A stretch of 64,000 nt of DNA from Ophiodon elongatus. Its lineage: Eukaryota > Chordata > Actinopteri > Perciformes > Hexagrammidae. Made by a program: the position numbers and the translations under genes. This document shows positions 36,166 to 49,544 of this stretch, in pieces. The stretch is taken from contig JACSYO010002111.1 in NCBI GenBank assembly GCA_016806645.1, positions 1,175,001 to 1,239,000 of the forward strand, read 5' to 3'. Position 1 is the first letter of the stretch; each line of letters opens with the position of its first letter. Below the pieces are notes generated by a model that saw only the letters and a list, made by a program, of their open reading frames with translations, was not told where the DNA came from and made no database searches.

Positions 36166-37184
36166 TTCAAGGTTCTTGCATTAGCTGAATCAAGATGAGA
36201 AACATTTCAACAGAGAAGTAAAAAGACAAATAGTGTCCATCAAGCAATCCTGTTGGACGGATACAAAATATCAACAACACTACCGTGTCTTTTCTCTTTT
36301 GTGTCTAAATACTGACTTCTGCTAACCAGGGTTCTATAGCGAAGGTGATCCTGAAACAGAGACCACCTCTACTAACATCAGGCAGGATTTGACACAGCAA
36401 ATGGAATGTATTAAATGAGTGTTGTATTTAGGCTATCAATTCCAAACTAAAAGACTAAATGTGTCACAATAAAGTTGATAAAGGTTTACAAAAGGAGGGG
36501 TGTGAAGTTGTGTCTTCCTGAGGGAGACATAACAAAAAGAAATGGTTTGAGAACCACTGGGCGAGTCAATCTGGATGAAGTCACAGCCAACAGGATTTCA
36601 GCTCGAGTGGGAAGAAAAAGAAAAGAGACTTGTTCTGCTGTATTTGTTAATTCCCGAAGACTTCCGCAGTCCTCGTCTCTGCCCACTACTTCTGCTGACC
36701 AGAAGAGACTAGGTGAAGACCGCCATGTGTGTCTTCAAAAACACATGGAGTCACCAGCTGCTTCTCTTCCACTGACAGCCTGGACAACTTAGTTTGTTAG
36801 AGTTTTAGGACAAAAGGGCAACTGACTCATGAAAACTGGCTGCAGTGGCACCATGGTGGGCGGTGAGTGTTTGGCATCCAAATTCTACAGAAAAGTATGT
36901 TCCTAACCTCCTTCCAGGATTCTTCCATTTGACCAACTTTGGATTTTCTGTCTCCAGTAAGATAACAATGAGCAGTGGCCCAAAACTCGAAGATTGAAAC
37001 CATACCCTGAAGCTCCTGTAAGTTACATCACAAAGACAGCCAGGGTTTTCTATAGTCCATAATCTATGCTGAAGACGAGATTTTAGTTTTCAATGGGCTA
37101 GTAAAACACTGACCCTAACTATGGTAACCAGTTCTCCAATCATGGATTGGTCAACATAAAGTAGCCTAAAAATCATCCTTATTT

Positions 37185-37280
37185 TAAGCCAAAACACAAT
37201 GTCTTACTAAACCCAACCAGGTAGTTTTCTTACCTAAACCCACGAAGCTTTCGTGCCTAAACCTTACCAAGTAGTTTTAC
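37185..37280. repeat. Short tandem of CCTAAACC(...)AGTAGTTTT units
   Basis: ACCCAACCAGGTAGTTTTCTTACCTAAACCC is followed by CCTAAACCTTACCAAGTAGTTTT, a roughly 35-60 bp imperfect tandem. From memory this is a widespread fish intronic repeat. Similar wording occurs at 50425-50540 and 57820-57990. Confidence 0.45.
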
Positions 37281-38210
37281 ATATTGGCAGCTTGGGGGGG
37301 AAACTGTAGTCTTCCTGTGACCTGTATAGCTGGCAGATCTGTGGCATTACAAACTGCCAGAGGGAGAAGCACATGAGGAAGGCAATGATGGGGGGAGCAA
37401 CACCTCGCCACCGGCACTCTGCACCTCTAAAATGAGCCTTAAGGAAAAAACAAACACAGGGAGGCAATGATTACAAAACTAAGATGTATTTCCATTATTT
37501 GGATTTCCCGGTTGCTTTCTGTATTGATACATCCCCGAGTGTTGTGAAATGTCCTCGACCTGATTTTTCCCACGTGTGCTTGCATTAAAAAGCCCAGCTG
37601 TGACCCATTTAATGTCATTAAAAGGGGATTCCCTTCAGTCGAACAACTGTTCTGATGAAATCCCTATGACTGAAAGTTTTTCGATATTGTTGCATACTTG
37701 CATTGAACACAGGTGTGCAGAGACTTCCTTTCACCATATTTCATATTTCTAGTGTTTGTGCTTTGTGTTCTCAGCAGTGTGCAAGAGTGTGGTTTTAAAA
37801 GGGTAAACCCCAATAAACAAAGGGTTTGAAGAATATTTTGGAATGAAATTTGCACTGACTACAGCACAGAACCTCTTTTAAATACATATTATATTAAATA
37901 CAACATATAAGAGCCTGACTGAGTCTTGTAACTCGAGATTGTACAATTGATCCTAAGCGTACAGCAATAGGTCTCAATGACGTAAGGACAAAACAGCTTT
38001 TCAAAAACAAGTACATTTTATTGAGTTTAAAAGTCTGAACCAGGACCAGAAGTTCTGTATGAAGTCTTCTTCCAAAAAGTTTCCCTCAACAGCTGACGAA
38101 GTGGTAGTAAACTTGCTCCCCCTTATTATAATTAACGTTAAACTAATCTGATCAGAATTATCTCATAGTTCAAAAAACTCAAAGGGAATCAGGAAAGGAA
38201 CGAAATGTGT

Positions 38211-38262
<52 letters not shown>

Positions 38263-38265
38263 ACA
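38211..38265. repeat. (CA)n microsatellite, left arm of an opposed pair
   Basis: About 24 CA units. It faces the (TG)n array at 38320-38367 across 54 bases of unique sequence. Confidence 0.96.
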
Positions 38266-38318
38266 GCTTTGACCGACTTGTGATGTGTTTGGTCAAAAGG
38301 AGCAGGTCTGTGCAATTC

Positions 38319-38319
<1 letters not shown>

Positions 38320-38367
<48 letters not shown>
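38320..38367. repeat. (TG)n microsatellite, right arm of an opposed pair
   Basis: About 23 TG units, the reverse complement of the CA array just upstream. Confidence 0.96.
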
Positions 38368-38368
<1 letters not shown>

Positions 38369-38999
38369 GCCATAGTTTTGCTGATGTTTGTGCAGCTATA
38401 TACAGCTCCATGAAAACCCAAGGGGGGCTGGATGAACTACTTGTCACTTTTATGGCTGACATAACTTTTGCACAGCATCACCATACATATCCATGGCCTC
38501 ATGATCATCACCTGCTATAAGTGCTACAAGGCTAGAATGCACACCCGTGCTCTTTCTGGTACTAGTATACTAGTATCATAATACTGTCATATCCACCTAC
38601 CTCATGGATATAAAGCATTATATATTCCATATTTATCCCAGCATCTTTTGGACCATTGCACTATTGACTTACTGTTTACAAATTTTATTGTGTTATTTGG
38701 TGTGTTTGTGTGTGAATATATACTTTATATATATATATGTACTTATATACACTCATATATTTTAGATGCTCAGTTCAATGTCTTCATAGCAGAATGCAGC
38801 ATTTGCAGCAGCTCCAGGCTCTTTTCTCTCGCCTCCTTCCCTGCTGTTATTTACCTTGTGCTGTGCATTGTGGTCGGTTTGTACAGAGTGTGAGTAGGGG
38901 TTAGAGCTCTCTGTATGTACATGTGTGGAGCAGTGTTTGTTCATTGTCAGCAGTGTAAATCTAAACAAGCACTCAAGTCCTGGAGGGCCTGCGAGCTCA

Positions 39000-40690
39000 G
39001 AGCTCAGCTGGCCAGCAGAGGAAGAATGAGGGGAAAATGTACAAAATATGCCATCAGTTTATAAAGAAGGCTACTTGGGTTTAGCTCTCTCTTAAAGACT
39101 GTCAACCTGTCGGGAGTGTCCCAGTGGATGCTGGGAAAAGAAAAGAACTTAATAAATAATATAGAGAGTAAAAACATGGTCAATATTTGCCTGGCTTGCG
39201 AGTGCTGCAAGGAATCACTGCCAACATGATCTCTTTTATTTATTTGTATTCATCAACTCTAAAAACAATTGTATTTGTTAATTGATGATTCATTTTCTTC
39301 TTTCATTAAGTGAATAACAAATAAGTTCAAAGTGAAAAATGTACAAGCTGGCATAATGGCCAGATTAACCTATTAGGAGGCCCCTGGCCTCGGAGCTCAA
39401 ATGAGCTGTTTCTCTTTTAGAAATGACCATAGCAATTAATCAGTTTATAGTTTTGATATACATTTTCTGTCCATCGACTAACTGTTTTCAGTACTTGTCT
39501 GTTTTGTCAAATAGTTGAGAAAATACAACAATTTCATGAAATTTGTCCTGTTTTTAAACACGCTGAAATCCTCACATAGGAAATAACATATTAAGTCACA
39601 TGACTTCAGGGCTTTTTGCTGAGCTATCAGCCACATTTACCCAGCGCTGCACCTTTGAATGCCACTTGATTTCCATAATGGCCCCATGGCTTCCCAGTAT
39701 TGATTACAGCTTCCAGCAAACCATCCACCACCAGCAGCACCAAAACTCAATTTCACTAGATTGAGCCAACTCGCAGTGATTATGCATATGAAACATAAGA
39801 AAGAGCTCGGAGTGAGGAAGACAGACAGCGAGAGACAAATGAGATGACGGAAAGGAGAGGAAGAGAAGCAGCTGCCTGGCTGAGAGTAATGAAGGAGAAC
39901 AAGTCGACTCTGATTGGAGTGGAGTGGGGAGTGTGTAGTACGTGTGAGTGAGGCCGGTCTGTCCCTGTATTGATTTCACCGTGCAGTCGTACAGCCAATG
40001 ACAGCCATACTGTAACTAGGTGAAGCTGTGATTTTTTTCAATTTGAGCAATAGCAGCCAATAATGTAAAACAGTAATGGTCCCGCGAGGTTCAATGAACG
40101 GTAGGGAAGAGCGGGCCACTTCCCTGTGGCCTCTGAGAGTGGGCCCATATTCATGGTGTGTCTGTTAGTCTGTGCTGTATTTTATTACTAACTTATTGGG
40201 ACGGTTTCACTTCATTTAACAGGCCTGTACCTTTATTTCTTAATAACTCCCTAATAACTAATAATAATAGGGACAATAGAGTGTTCAGTTGGTACACTGC
40301 CAATTTATCAATTCCAATGAACTTATTGAATACTTTAGCCAGAGTACAGCAGGTCAGCTGCACATGCAACAATGTCAAAGTTTGGTACAGGCCATCAACT
40401 TATTTTTCCCCCAAAGAATTCCCAAAGAAAGAAAGAATTTTAAATTTAAATAGATTTTTTCTTTAAAAAAATATTATATTGTTCCTTTAATTCTTCACCA
40501 AATTACACACAGGAAGAGTCTTTTTTCAGGTTAGCTCATTTTAGCCAGTGAGGAAAATCCAGTGATGGTCAAACTCATAAAGCTCTGAAACACCATTCAT
40601 GGACCTGAGCGTAAAACTAGAAGAAATAAATCACACCAACATAACAGAAATATGGACATAATTTGGATGGAGAGAAGCGAACAGTGTCAC
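39000..40690. other. Intronic stretch, nothing recognised
   Basis: Short ORFs only. 39700-39980 is open on the minus strand for 91 codons without motifs. Confidence 0.5.
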
Positions 40691-40694
40691 CAGT

Positions 40695-40930
40695 ATCTCA
40701 GCAGTATGTGCTGCAATAACAGCATCCTGTTCCTGCTTTCAAGCTTTTAACCAGATGTTGGAACCTGGCTGCAGGGATTTGCTCCCATTCAGCCACAGAA
40801 GCATCAGTGGGGCCCGACACTGATGTTGGGTGATAAGGCCTGGCTCATAGACGTGGGATGACCTGTAACGCTACAGGTCATCCCAAAGTTGTTGGACGGG
40901 TTTGTGGTCATGAAAAACAGCCTCAGACCA
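40695..40930. repeat. Dispersed fish repeat containing a perfect hairpin
   Basis: Phrases such as GGAACCTGGCTGCAGG, CATTCAGCCACAG, GACACTGATGTTGGGTGATA and AGTTGTTGGACGGG belong, from memory, to a common fish repeat. Inside it 40855-40867 and 40872-40884 form a 13-bp perfect inverted repeat around ACGC. Confidence 0.6.
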
Positions 40931-41033
40931 AAAGTATAGAAAGTATATGAACTGAGGTGTCCACACAGAGGAGAGAGCTGGAGCTTTTACACTTCTAAGT
41001 GGCAAATAAATTAGGCATCATAACTTTGGATTT

Positions 41034-41382
41034 GGGCTGCATAGTGGTGTAGTGGCCATCACTGTCACCTCACAGCAAGAGGGGCCCGGGTTCCATCCCC
41101 GATCCCGGGTGGTCCTTATGTGAGGAGTTTGCATGTTCTCCCCGTGCCAGCGTGGGTTCCCTCCGGGTTCCCCGGCTTCCTCCCTCAGTCCAAAGACATG
41201 CAGTTTAGGGTTAATTGTAGACTCTGAATTGCCCGTAGGTGTGAATGTGAGCGTGCATGGTTGTCTGTCTCTATGTGTGCGCTGAGATAAACTGGCAACC
41301 TGTCCAGGGTGAACCCTGCCTTCACCCAATGGGGTCCAGCGACCCTAAATAGGATAAGCGGTTCAGATAATGGAATAGAAAA
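41034..41382 (+). mobile_element. tRNA-headed SINE with 12-bp target-site duplication
   Basis: The head GGGCTGCATAGTGG has an A box TGGTGTAGTGG (41045-41055) and a B box GGTTCCATCCC (41089-41099), both exact matches to the pol III consensus at tRNA-like spacing. The body holds GTTTGCATGTTCTCCC, CAGTCCAAAGACATGCA, GAATTGCCCGTAGGTG, ACCTGTCCAGGGTG and the 3' end AGGATAAGCGG, phrases typical of an abundant fish repeat. AACTTTGGATTT occurs at 41022-41033 and again at 41383-41394, directly flanking the element. That shows retroposition rather than a cut-and-paste origin. Confidence 0.85.
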
Positions 41383-41394
41383 AACTTTGGATTT

Positions 41395-44300
41395 AGTTTA
41401 AATTCAAAGTTAATTTGTGTATTCCCACCTGGATTGATGTGCATGTTTGAATCTAAAGAAGACAATAAGCAATACCTTTTTCTATCCATTTTCACACGAA
41501 GGCAAAGGAGTCAGTGTTTCACAAGGCAGAAATGTAGATCAGAGATGGGCAACAACGTGTGAGATAGAGCCATGTGTCACAGCAGCTGATTTCACTGATA
41601 ACCCTCCAACCAGAGAGGAGGTAAAAGTAATCAGTGAAATAAGCCTCTGTGGCATTTGCTTGAAATGAAAATCTGCAGAGCATGAGCGCCCATCACTGAT
41701 TCAACACGCCTGACGAGGAGGGGGGGGAACTGGGGACAACGATGTTTACCGCAATGAAATCTCACGGAACAAGAGTGGTTCACAGAGCTAGTTTGAAACC
41801 TGCACTTTAATCCATCATCCAGCCCCAAAGGAGGAGGAGGAGAAGTATCATGCTAATTCTGTCTGGGTTCGGATTTGAACCATGGGACATTAACCCGATG
41901 TAAAACTAACACACACAAAAAATACAAATACTTATTTAGGCATATACACGTACGTGTATGGAACCATGTGAAAATGTTGCAGCAGAGTCAGTGTAGTTAA
42001 TTGGCTTCACAAAGACAAGTGTGATATCATGCAGATTGAATCTAAGATTACAGATCTCCGACGAGAAGACTATTTCAGGACAGACTCCCACATGCTGTCT
42101 CTCCACTTGGGGGAAGATCCATGTTGATTTGGTGATAAAGGAATACGTCTCACCTAAGTGGTCTTTTGAAGTTTGTTGAGTTCTGCTCTAATGGTTATAT
42201 TACTGCCACTAGTGGCCAAAAGCCACTGTACTCACAAACTGGATTAGCAATGAGCGTTTTCCCCCTATTGAGCACCATGAGCAGGACGTCGACGGTAGCT
42301 TGGCGCAACAGAAAGTGGTGAAGAGGAAGTTACTCAAAAACAACAAGCCACGAAAAGGTGATTTTTATGCTTTAGCATGCTTTGAGACCGTATGTTTTCA
42401 GAGGAAAGACTTCAAGGATGAGGACTAAGTGGTTGGTTAGCCAAATTTACATCTGGTTCACTTCCCCACCTCTGATAAAGTGCAGTGCACAGCCATTTCA
42501 CTCAACCTTTTGATGGGTCGCATCCAAAACTGTCTCCAAGGCAGTTGCTCTGACAGTCCTGAATTACTTCTGACCTTACTTCACATCCCAGTGCCCCAGG
42601 TTAATGCACTTAATTACATCTTGTAGACCAGTTTCATGTCTGAGCATGCGCACAAGAACTGCTCTGAGGGAATGCAGGACATGCAGAGTTGTCATCTTCG
42701 CTCTTTGTCTAAAAAGTGAAAGAAGTCATGTTTAGTGTCCATGACGAGTTCCCATAGAAAGTTCCCATGTCTCGTTGTCTTCGTACACCTCATTGTCTTT
42801 GAGCAAAACCTTAACCTGGTTCCAGACCTCCTGAATCACCCTCAAGTCTCTCGTGGTTTCAAACTGGTCTGGTGCTGTTCTCTCTGACGCCTGTTTCCCC
42901 AGGTGACCGTATCTTCCGACATAATTAGCTTGCTATATTCATGAAACATTGTGACAGAAATTGGCCATGGACATGTGCCAAGTATGGATGGGGTCGATGC
43001 AGCACTACAGGTTGTTGTGAGTCGAAATAACAACTCTGACTTATTTCATCAACCCTTGTGAAAAACTCCTAAGATACAGGCTCCCGGGGACCACTTCCAA
43101 CTGAAAAGGCTATCAGTGGGAAGGATACATCACTCAAATAAAATCAGCATCAACACCAGCAAAGAAGCAGCTAATGCAAGCAAGATGTCAAGCCGAAATT
43201 CAGTCTGATTTTAAATAGTTTGTCTTTTTTTTACCAGCTAAACAACTTAAAACAAAGAGTTGAAAATCGTAATTAACTAGTCATGCATTTCTTTAATCCT
43301 TCCAACTTCTGTATTGTTGTGTTTGCTATACTGGAACATGACAGGATGCAGTGATGCACATTTAATCTTCCACTCCTCTCCTCTCTACCATCGGCCCATT
43401 TTTGTCTTTTTTTGGGGGACAGAGGATCTTTATCAGGGCGATAGCAGGTCAGCAGTAGATACCACATAGAAGTGGTGTTCATCATCTGAAAGCTGGGAAC
43501 ATGAAGACTTATTTGACCTCAGCACTGTTTGTCAATTTGCTCTAGTCATGAATCGGATGTAAAAAATAATTAATAAAATAATTAATGAATCGAAAATAAA
43601 TTGTGAAATATTATAAAGGCTTAGAGCATTACAATGGAAGTATATGATGACCATGATATGCCAGCAATATCCTGGAGCGCTTTAAACAAATGGAAAAGCT
43701 TGATAATTTAGTTTTATATTAGATGAGGAAAGCTATAATCAGTCACTATTTAATGACCTCCTCATTCACAATACTCCTCTGACACATTGTATTCCTTTCT
43801 ACTTCTACTTCTACTTCTCTGATATTTCAGAGACTGCTATTATCTCCTTTGGAATATCTCTCACTGATATTGTTGAAAATGTCATATTTACATGCCGGAC
43901 GTGAAAGCTTGTCAGGCCTAGCAACAATAACCAGAGGGGGGAGGGACTTAGCGAAGGGTCATTTGGGCTAATTGGATCGTCAGGAGTCTCAGTGAAAATC
44001 ACATAAAACCAGTACATGTTGGTTTAAAAAAATTAAAACACCATTTTTAGAAGAGACAAAAAGCAGAGGGGAGACTGGTGGATTCCCACAGAACCCGTTT
44101 TCATTCATTCAGTCAAGGTGAGGGATGACGGGACCTCTGTGAGTTATTTAGCCTCCTTGCCGACAAGCTAGCATGACGTGGTTGGTACCAATGGATTCCT
44201 TAGGTTTTTTAGCGTCCTATGATACCAGTACCTTCACTCTACTCTCGCCGACATCTGCAAGGAGTGAAAGAGGTTAAAAAAGGCAGCAGATCTGAGCACT

Positions 44301-46355
44301 TTGCCATCTGCAGAGCCTTGCTGCCACTGAACTGACATAAATATTCTGATATGTCAAAGCCTCTTATATATGCAGAGGACTGAAATGAGTCACCTCACAC
44401 ATTCATTCAGAGAGCTATACTGGCATCTTTGTATAGAAAGATATTGGTGCTATTTCAATGACTCCATGCTGTCCCAACCTGTGTCATGGGAGCTGTCAGA
44501 AGTATATACTGTAGCTGCCTCCAGGACTTCCTAGCCCCAAATCTAACACCAATATTACCAAAACCAACCTCTGGAAAGACAATCTCATTTTTATTGAATT
44601 TACATCTCCACCGACTACTCCCTACATACGTATGTTTGTATGTGCATATGATCATTTACAAAACCGATAGCACATGTATGTCATTTCAATAGCTCTAAAA
44701 GCATCTGCATCGCGTGTGTATTTTCTATTCGGGCTGCTTTTCCGTAAATATCTCAGATTTTGTGTTTTTTTACGCTATTTAGCATTTTTTTCCTGTGTAC
44801 TGCATTTGTTGACAGCAAGGCGGAAAGGAAGTGAGAGATCCTGTCACTTAGGTTATAGTCTGGACTGCAAATGTGCTAACCTCAGCAAAAGGAATAAATT
44901 GGAAATTGTTTCCACTACTTTTAAAATCAGAGGGAAGCTGAAAAGCAGATAATTAGCTGGCAAAAGAAAAAAAAAGGGAACAAGCACCAGGCTTGTATCT
45001 TTACACGTTCAGATGTATAACTGTAAAAACAACAAACCAAATTTTTTTAAAAGGTGCTTGCAAAAAAGGTGTAAAGGCACGTAAAGTGTTTATCTAAGCT
45101 GGTAGTCGGTAGAGTGAGATGACGTTGCCATGGAGATGGGTAATAAGGCCATCAGTAGTCCTGCTGGACCACTGCCCACCTAGAAGAATGTGGTGTGGAA
45201 TGCCACTCCTCAATGTCAGTACCGCCCTGAGAGGGACAATATAATGTTCTATATGCAATATGAAAAACGTAATAGATTGTGAAGTTCTTAAATTTGAAGA
45301 CGCCAGTTATAAGTTCACCATGTTGCACGCTGTAGGTCATCACAGGGTCCAAAATGCTGGACTCTGAAATCGGATTTTTCTATCAGGGACCGGAGAGTCA
45401 AAATATGTTCAACCCAAAAAGCCCCAAACTGAGATAGAAAAACCGACCTGCCAATTAAGTTTCAAATGTGAGCAGAACAAATCATTTGTCTTTACAGGCC
45501 ACACTCTCATGACAAAATACATTATTCTACTACACGCTGGTATTAGACCTAGTGGCACAGTAGAACAGGGGCTAAACGTGAAGTGGTGTCAGGACGTCAT
45601 CTCTCTATGCAAGGGTGTGATAGAGCTCCAATCGGTTCCTAGTAACCCAGACCCGACTCGGGCCAGGTCCAAATAGTAGTCACTCTTGTTGATTCAGATC
45701 GGGGTCCGTTCAGTCTCTCATTGCTGGTTTTCTATCATCAGTCTCTGTGAAAGGCAGACGTGTTCCTGGTGTTCACTGTTCATTGAGACAACTAGACATG
45801 ACATGATTACCAGTGCAGAAGTGCAAGTATTATACTCAAATGTAACTTTAACCTTTATAATATATACACGTTTCACTTCTCTCTGTCTCCTATCTCTCAG
45901 TATCCTTAGTTACAATAATTTAGGTATAATGGCCACATTTGGATGGCCTCAGACTGTTAAGCAGGGACATTTAACCTCTGACCGTCTTGTGCTTGTGGCT
46001 AATGGTGTTCTTCGAAGCCACTGAAAACAGTCAATCACATGCCATACTGTTGAGCAAGGTTATGTTATAGGGCAGGGCTCTTATCATCTTGAATGAGGTT
46101 CTATTTCTACACAAACATGTACGTATGTTCCTTTTTATTAGTAACTAATGCGTGCCCGTTCATTATGCGTGGTGGTTTGGAGCACGTGCCCCTTCCCAGT
46201 TGTAACATTAGTAAATCCAGCATCCAGCAGCTAAAGTGAACTGCAGTCAATGAGCCGCGGCCTGGAGAGCCCCGCTGCGGACGACATGCCCAAGTCTGCG
46301 GAGCCCTGAAGCTCCGCACCCCGCTGCTACGCAGAGCGCTGTTCACTAATTTATT
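41395..46355. other. Intronic stretch, no gene recognised
   Basis: Mostly unique-looking AT-rich sequence. GTTGCCATGGAGAT at 45124-45137 resembles an RFX X-box and GCATGCGC at 42645-42652 an NRF1 half-palindrome. 45640-45715 may be a scrap of the CGGG-type repeat seen at 22945. ORFs are under 115 codons. Confidence 0.45.
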
Positions 46356-46510
46356 CAAAGTTTATTGATATGGAATGTATCGTGTGGCCAAATTGCACCA
46401 AATTTAACAAAGTACTCCACCCACAAATACACCCACCAAGTGTGAAGTAGATGAGATGCGCGGTTCTCCAGAGATGCAAAGAACACAGACAGACACAAAG
46501 AGACTCCCAT
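46230..46510. repeat. Dispersed fish repeat ending in CAGACAGACAC
   Basis: CAAATACACCCACCAAGTGTG, GAGATGCAAAGAACACAG and CAGACAGACACAAAGAGAC are typical phrases of a fish repeat found in many introns. The GC-rich stretch 46245-46335 immediately upstream may belong to it. Confidence 0.5.
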
Positions 46511-47260
46511 CGCTGTAGTTAGTTATCTGGAAGCACACGCAGGTCAGCTGGGCCGTAGACTCTCAGAAGCTTTGGCGGTGCTATCTGTCTATACTATGTG
46601 TCTTGCCCAGTGCATGCTGGGACTGTAAAGCCTATTCACCCAATTACCTTTCAACAAAAGCTTTGATCCTTTCATCTCGCTCACTTTGTCGTGTTTCACC
46701 AGTGAAATCAAAGGCCATACCAGTGACCCATGCATGAACCCTGCAGGACTCGCAAATGTATCGCAAATTGTGAAACGTAGTGCTGAATGTGTGTTATGCA
46801 TGTGCGTAGAGAATGGATGGATGGATAGATTTTCTATTGTGACAACTATAAAAAAGCAGCAGCAGCCAACATGAAAAACTCCCATACAGTAGCTAAACTT
46901 CATCACCAGATTTCCCATTAGAAAAGTCAGCGCTGGTCAGACTTTTTGATTGACAAATGACCTCGGGGAGGTGTGCAGCTAAAACACCACAGCAATTAGA
47001 ACTTAGCATCGCAGACGGGGGAGTATATAAACAACACTTTAAATTCTGGTCCAGGACCTGTCACACCTTTGCATATCAAATGGTTACAGCGCTTGACAAA
47101 TGAGGTCCAGCGAGTTTAGCGGAGGATGTGAAGTGAATCTTGCTGAATCATGAAGGATGGCCGGTCTGCTGCCAGCAGGGAAAGTCCCTGGGATCTGGAC
47201 CCGGTCCTTCAGCCTACAAATGAAGCTGCTAATTCTGGAAACAGATGTGCTGCTGATCAA

Positions 47261-47284
47261 ACACACACACACACACACACACAC
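47261..47284. repeat. Short (AC)n array
   Basis: About 12 AC units. Confidence 0.9.
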
Positions 47285-48189
47285 GTTACATAAAAAGCCC
47301 ACGACTGAGTTTCAGCCAAGATAGGACATGAACAGAGAGGGAACGCATGCCATCAGAATTGAACTCACATAGTTCACATCGAGGTCAAAGTCTAGGGCGA
47401 GCAAAATAGACACAGAACAGAGATAAAGCGAGCAGAGTGCTTAAAGTGGATTTGCCCAGCCTCTCCAGGAACTTTGTCATATCTCGTCAGCACACGCCAC
47501 ACACCTATTCTCCATAGAATCCACCGATAAGTCCACCGTTATCTTTCTCCTTGTGTTTAAGCCTTTGAGGGTTAAGTACCCTTGGCTGAGGGCACACCAA
47601 TGCTGCGTTCCCATGAGGGAGAAGGTTTGAGATGGCTGCCGCAGTTCTGCTCACATGAGACGAGAGCAGCATTTCCTTGGGGATATTTCCCTTTTCTGCT
47701 CCGATGTGGCACCAGGCACCAGGAGGTAGGAGGGAGTCGACAGGGGAACCCATGGGACTCTAATTAAAATGGTGCAAGAGTGTCCCGCTGCTAGCTGTGC
47801 ATAGATTAAGAGACAGTATATTACAAAAAAAACGTTGGACCTGTACAGAATGTATATGTATGACTTCATGCACCTTTAGGTTTCACATACACACACAGGA
47901 ACCAGGCATGAAATCACATAAAACATGTACGTCTGCTGCTTTAGACTTCAGACAGCTGGTCAGTAATCAGGTAAGACATTTGCATACAGTAGTAATACCA
48001 CAACACTACTAAAATAACCCTTATCTCCAATAATCCCAATCTCAGAAGAATTTGGTTTATTCCCCGACACTGCTGTATATGTGCCGCTCTGGTTAATTAC
48101 TGCAGAGTAAATGGGATCGCTCCATCATTGTCACTCTGCTACATCAGATTGCTTAGTTGGTGTAAGTGGCATAGTGTGTGATGCTGCTC

Positions 48190-48638
48190 TTAATCTCTGA
48201 TGCTTACTGTTACCCAGCTACTTAAACACTTTCTTTTTTTGGTTTTATATCCACTGCTGCATTTATTATTTGTATAAATAATTGTATTAATATTTCTTTC
48301 TGCTATTATTACTGCTATTACTACTCTCATTATATATATATATACATATATGTCATTTCTATCATGTGGATGAACTACGTTGTAATTGTACACTCTCTGT
48401 ACACATGACATCTATTGCACTTCTGTCCATCCTGGGGAAATGATCCTCCTCTGTTAGTCTCCCTCAGGTTTCTTCCCTTTCTTTTCCCTGCTGAAGGGTT
48501 TTTTGGGCAGTTTTTCCTCATCAGATGCAAAGGTCCAAGGACAGAGGAGGTCGTATGTTGTACAGATTGTGAAGCTGAGGCAAATTTGTGATTTGTGATG
48601 TTGGGCTATTCAAATACAATTGAATTGAATTGAATTGA
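48190..48638 (+). mobile_element. Non-LTR element 3' part with (TGAAT)n tail
   Basis: The secure part is 48415-48638: GTCTCCCTCAGGTTTCTTCCC, GAAGGGTTTTTTGGGCAGTTTTTCC, GGACAGAGGAGGTCGTATG, TTGTGATTTGTGATGTTGGGC and finally TGAAT pentamers (48617-48638). This is a familiar fish retroelement tail. The T/A-rich start (48190-48410) is assigned by general similarity only. A second copy in the opposite orientation is at 48853-49020. Confidence 0.65.
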
Positions 48639-48852
48639 CCTGAGTCCTCCCGAGCAGAGGCCCTCACAGCCATGTGTGACATACATCAACAATATGGTAA
48701 AGATTATTATATAACAACATGTTTATCACATTAGAATCTATACCAGTATTATGATTACAAAATGAAACAACAGTGTACAAGACAGCAAACTGAACCATCC
48801 TAATATTGTTTTCTTTGACAGCTACTATGGGGGTTCTAGATATGCTGCCCTG

Positions 48853-49020
48853 TTCAATTCAATTCAATTCAATTCAATTTATTTTTGTATAGCCCAAAAT
48901 CACAAATTACAAATTTGCCTCAGAGGGCTTTACAATCTGTACACAACGACATCCTCTGTCCCAGAACCTCTCATCGACTCAGGAAAAACTCCCCCCAAAA
49001 AAACCTTTCTGTTTCATGTT
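48853..49020 (-). mobile_element. Second copy of the same element tail, opposite orientation
   Basis: It begins with ATTCA pentamers (48853-48880), then the reverse complement of the tail above: AGCCCAAAATCACAAATTACAA, TTTGCCTCAGAGGGC, ACGACATCCTCTGTCC and GGAAAAACTCCCCCC. It is truncated near 49020. Confidence 0.7.
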
Positions 49021-49544
49021 CCTTTCTATCTCCATGTGTCCTGCTTACTTTTAACTCTTTCTTCTTCACAATAAATAAATGCCAGAAATATCCTTAAAAC
49101 AAGTTAAATGATTCTGCTTGGAGGGTTACATTACTTCAAAGCATTGCATTACATCAAAATCCAATTTCCAACTTGGGTTCAGACCCTGTGAAAAGACCCA
49201 GGAACTCTAAAAGTAGTTATACTTTGCTCGTAAACGTCGATCCAATGAAGCAGCATACAGTTACAGTTTATCAGACAATAAAGAAGAAGCAGAAGATAAA
49301 AAGAAGATAAAAAGCTTCATTTGACTCAAGCCCTCAGGAAACTGATCTGTCTGAGGGAGAAGGAACCACTGGTCCTCCAGACGAGGACTGGAAGTGATGC
49401 AGAGTGACACAATATACTCAAAATGTTTCTTCAGTACGACATTCATTCGTAAAGTAGTCAAAGGCAACATTTAGGCTCTCTTTTCACAATGTAAAATACA
49501 AAGTTATATATTAGAGAATCAAGAAGATTATTATTTTTTGGGGT

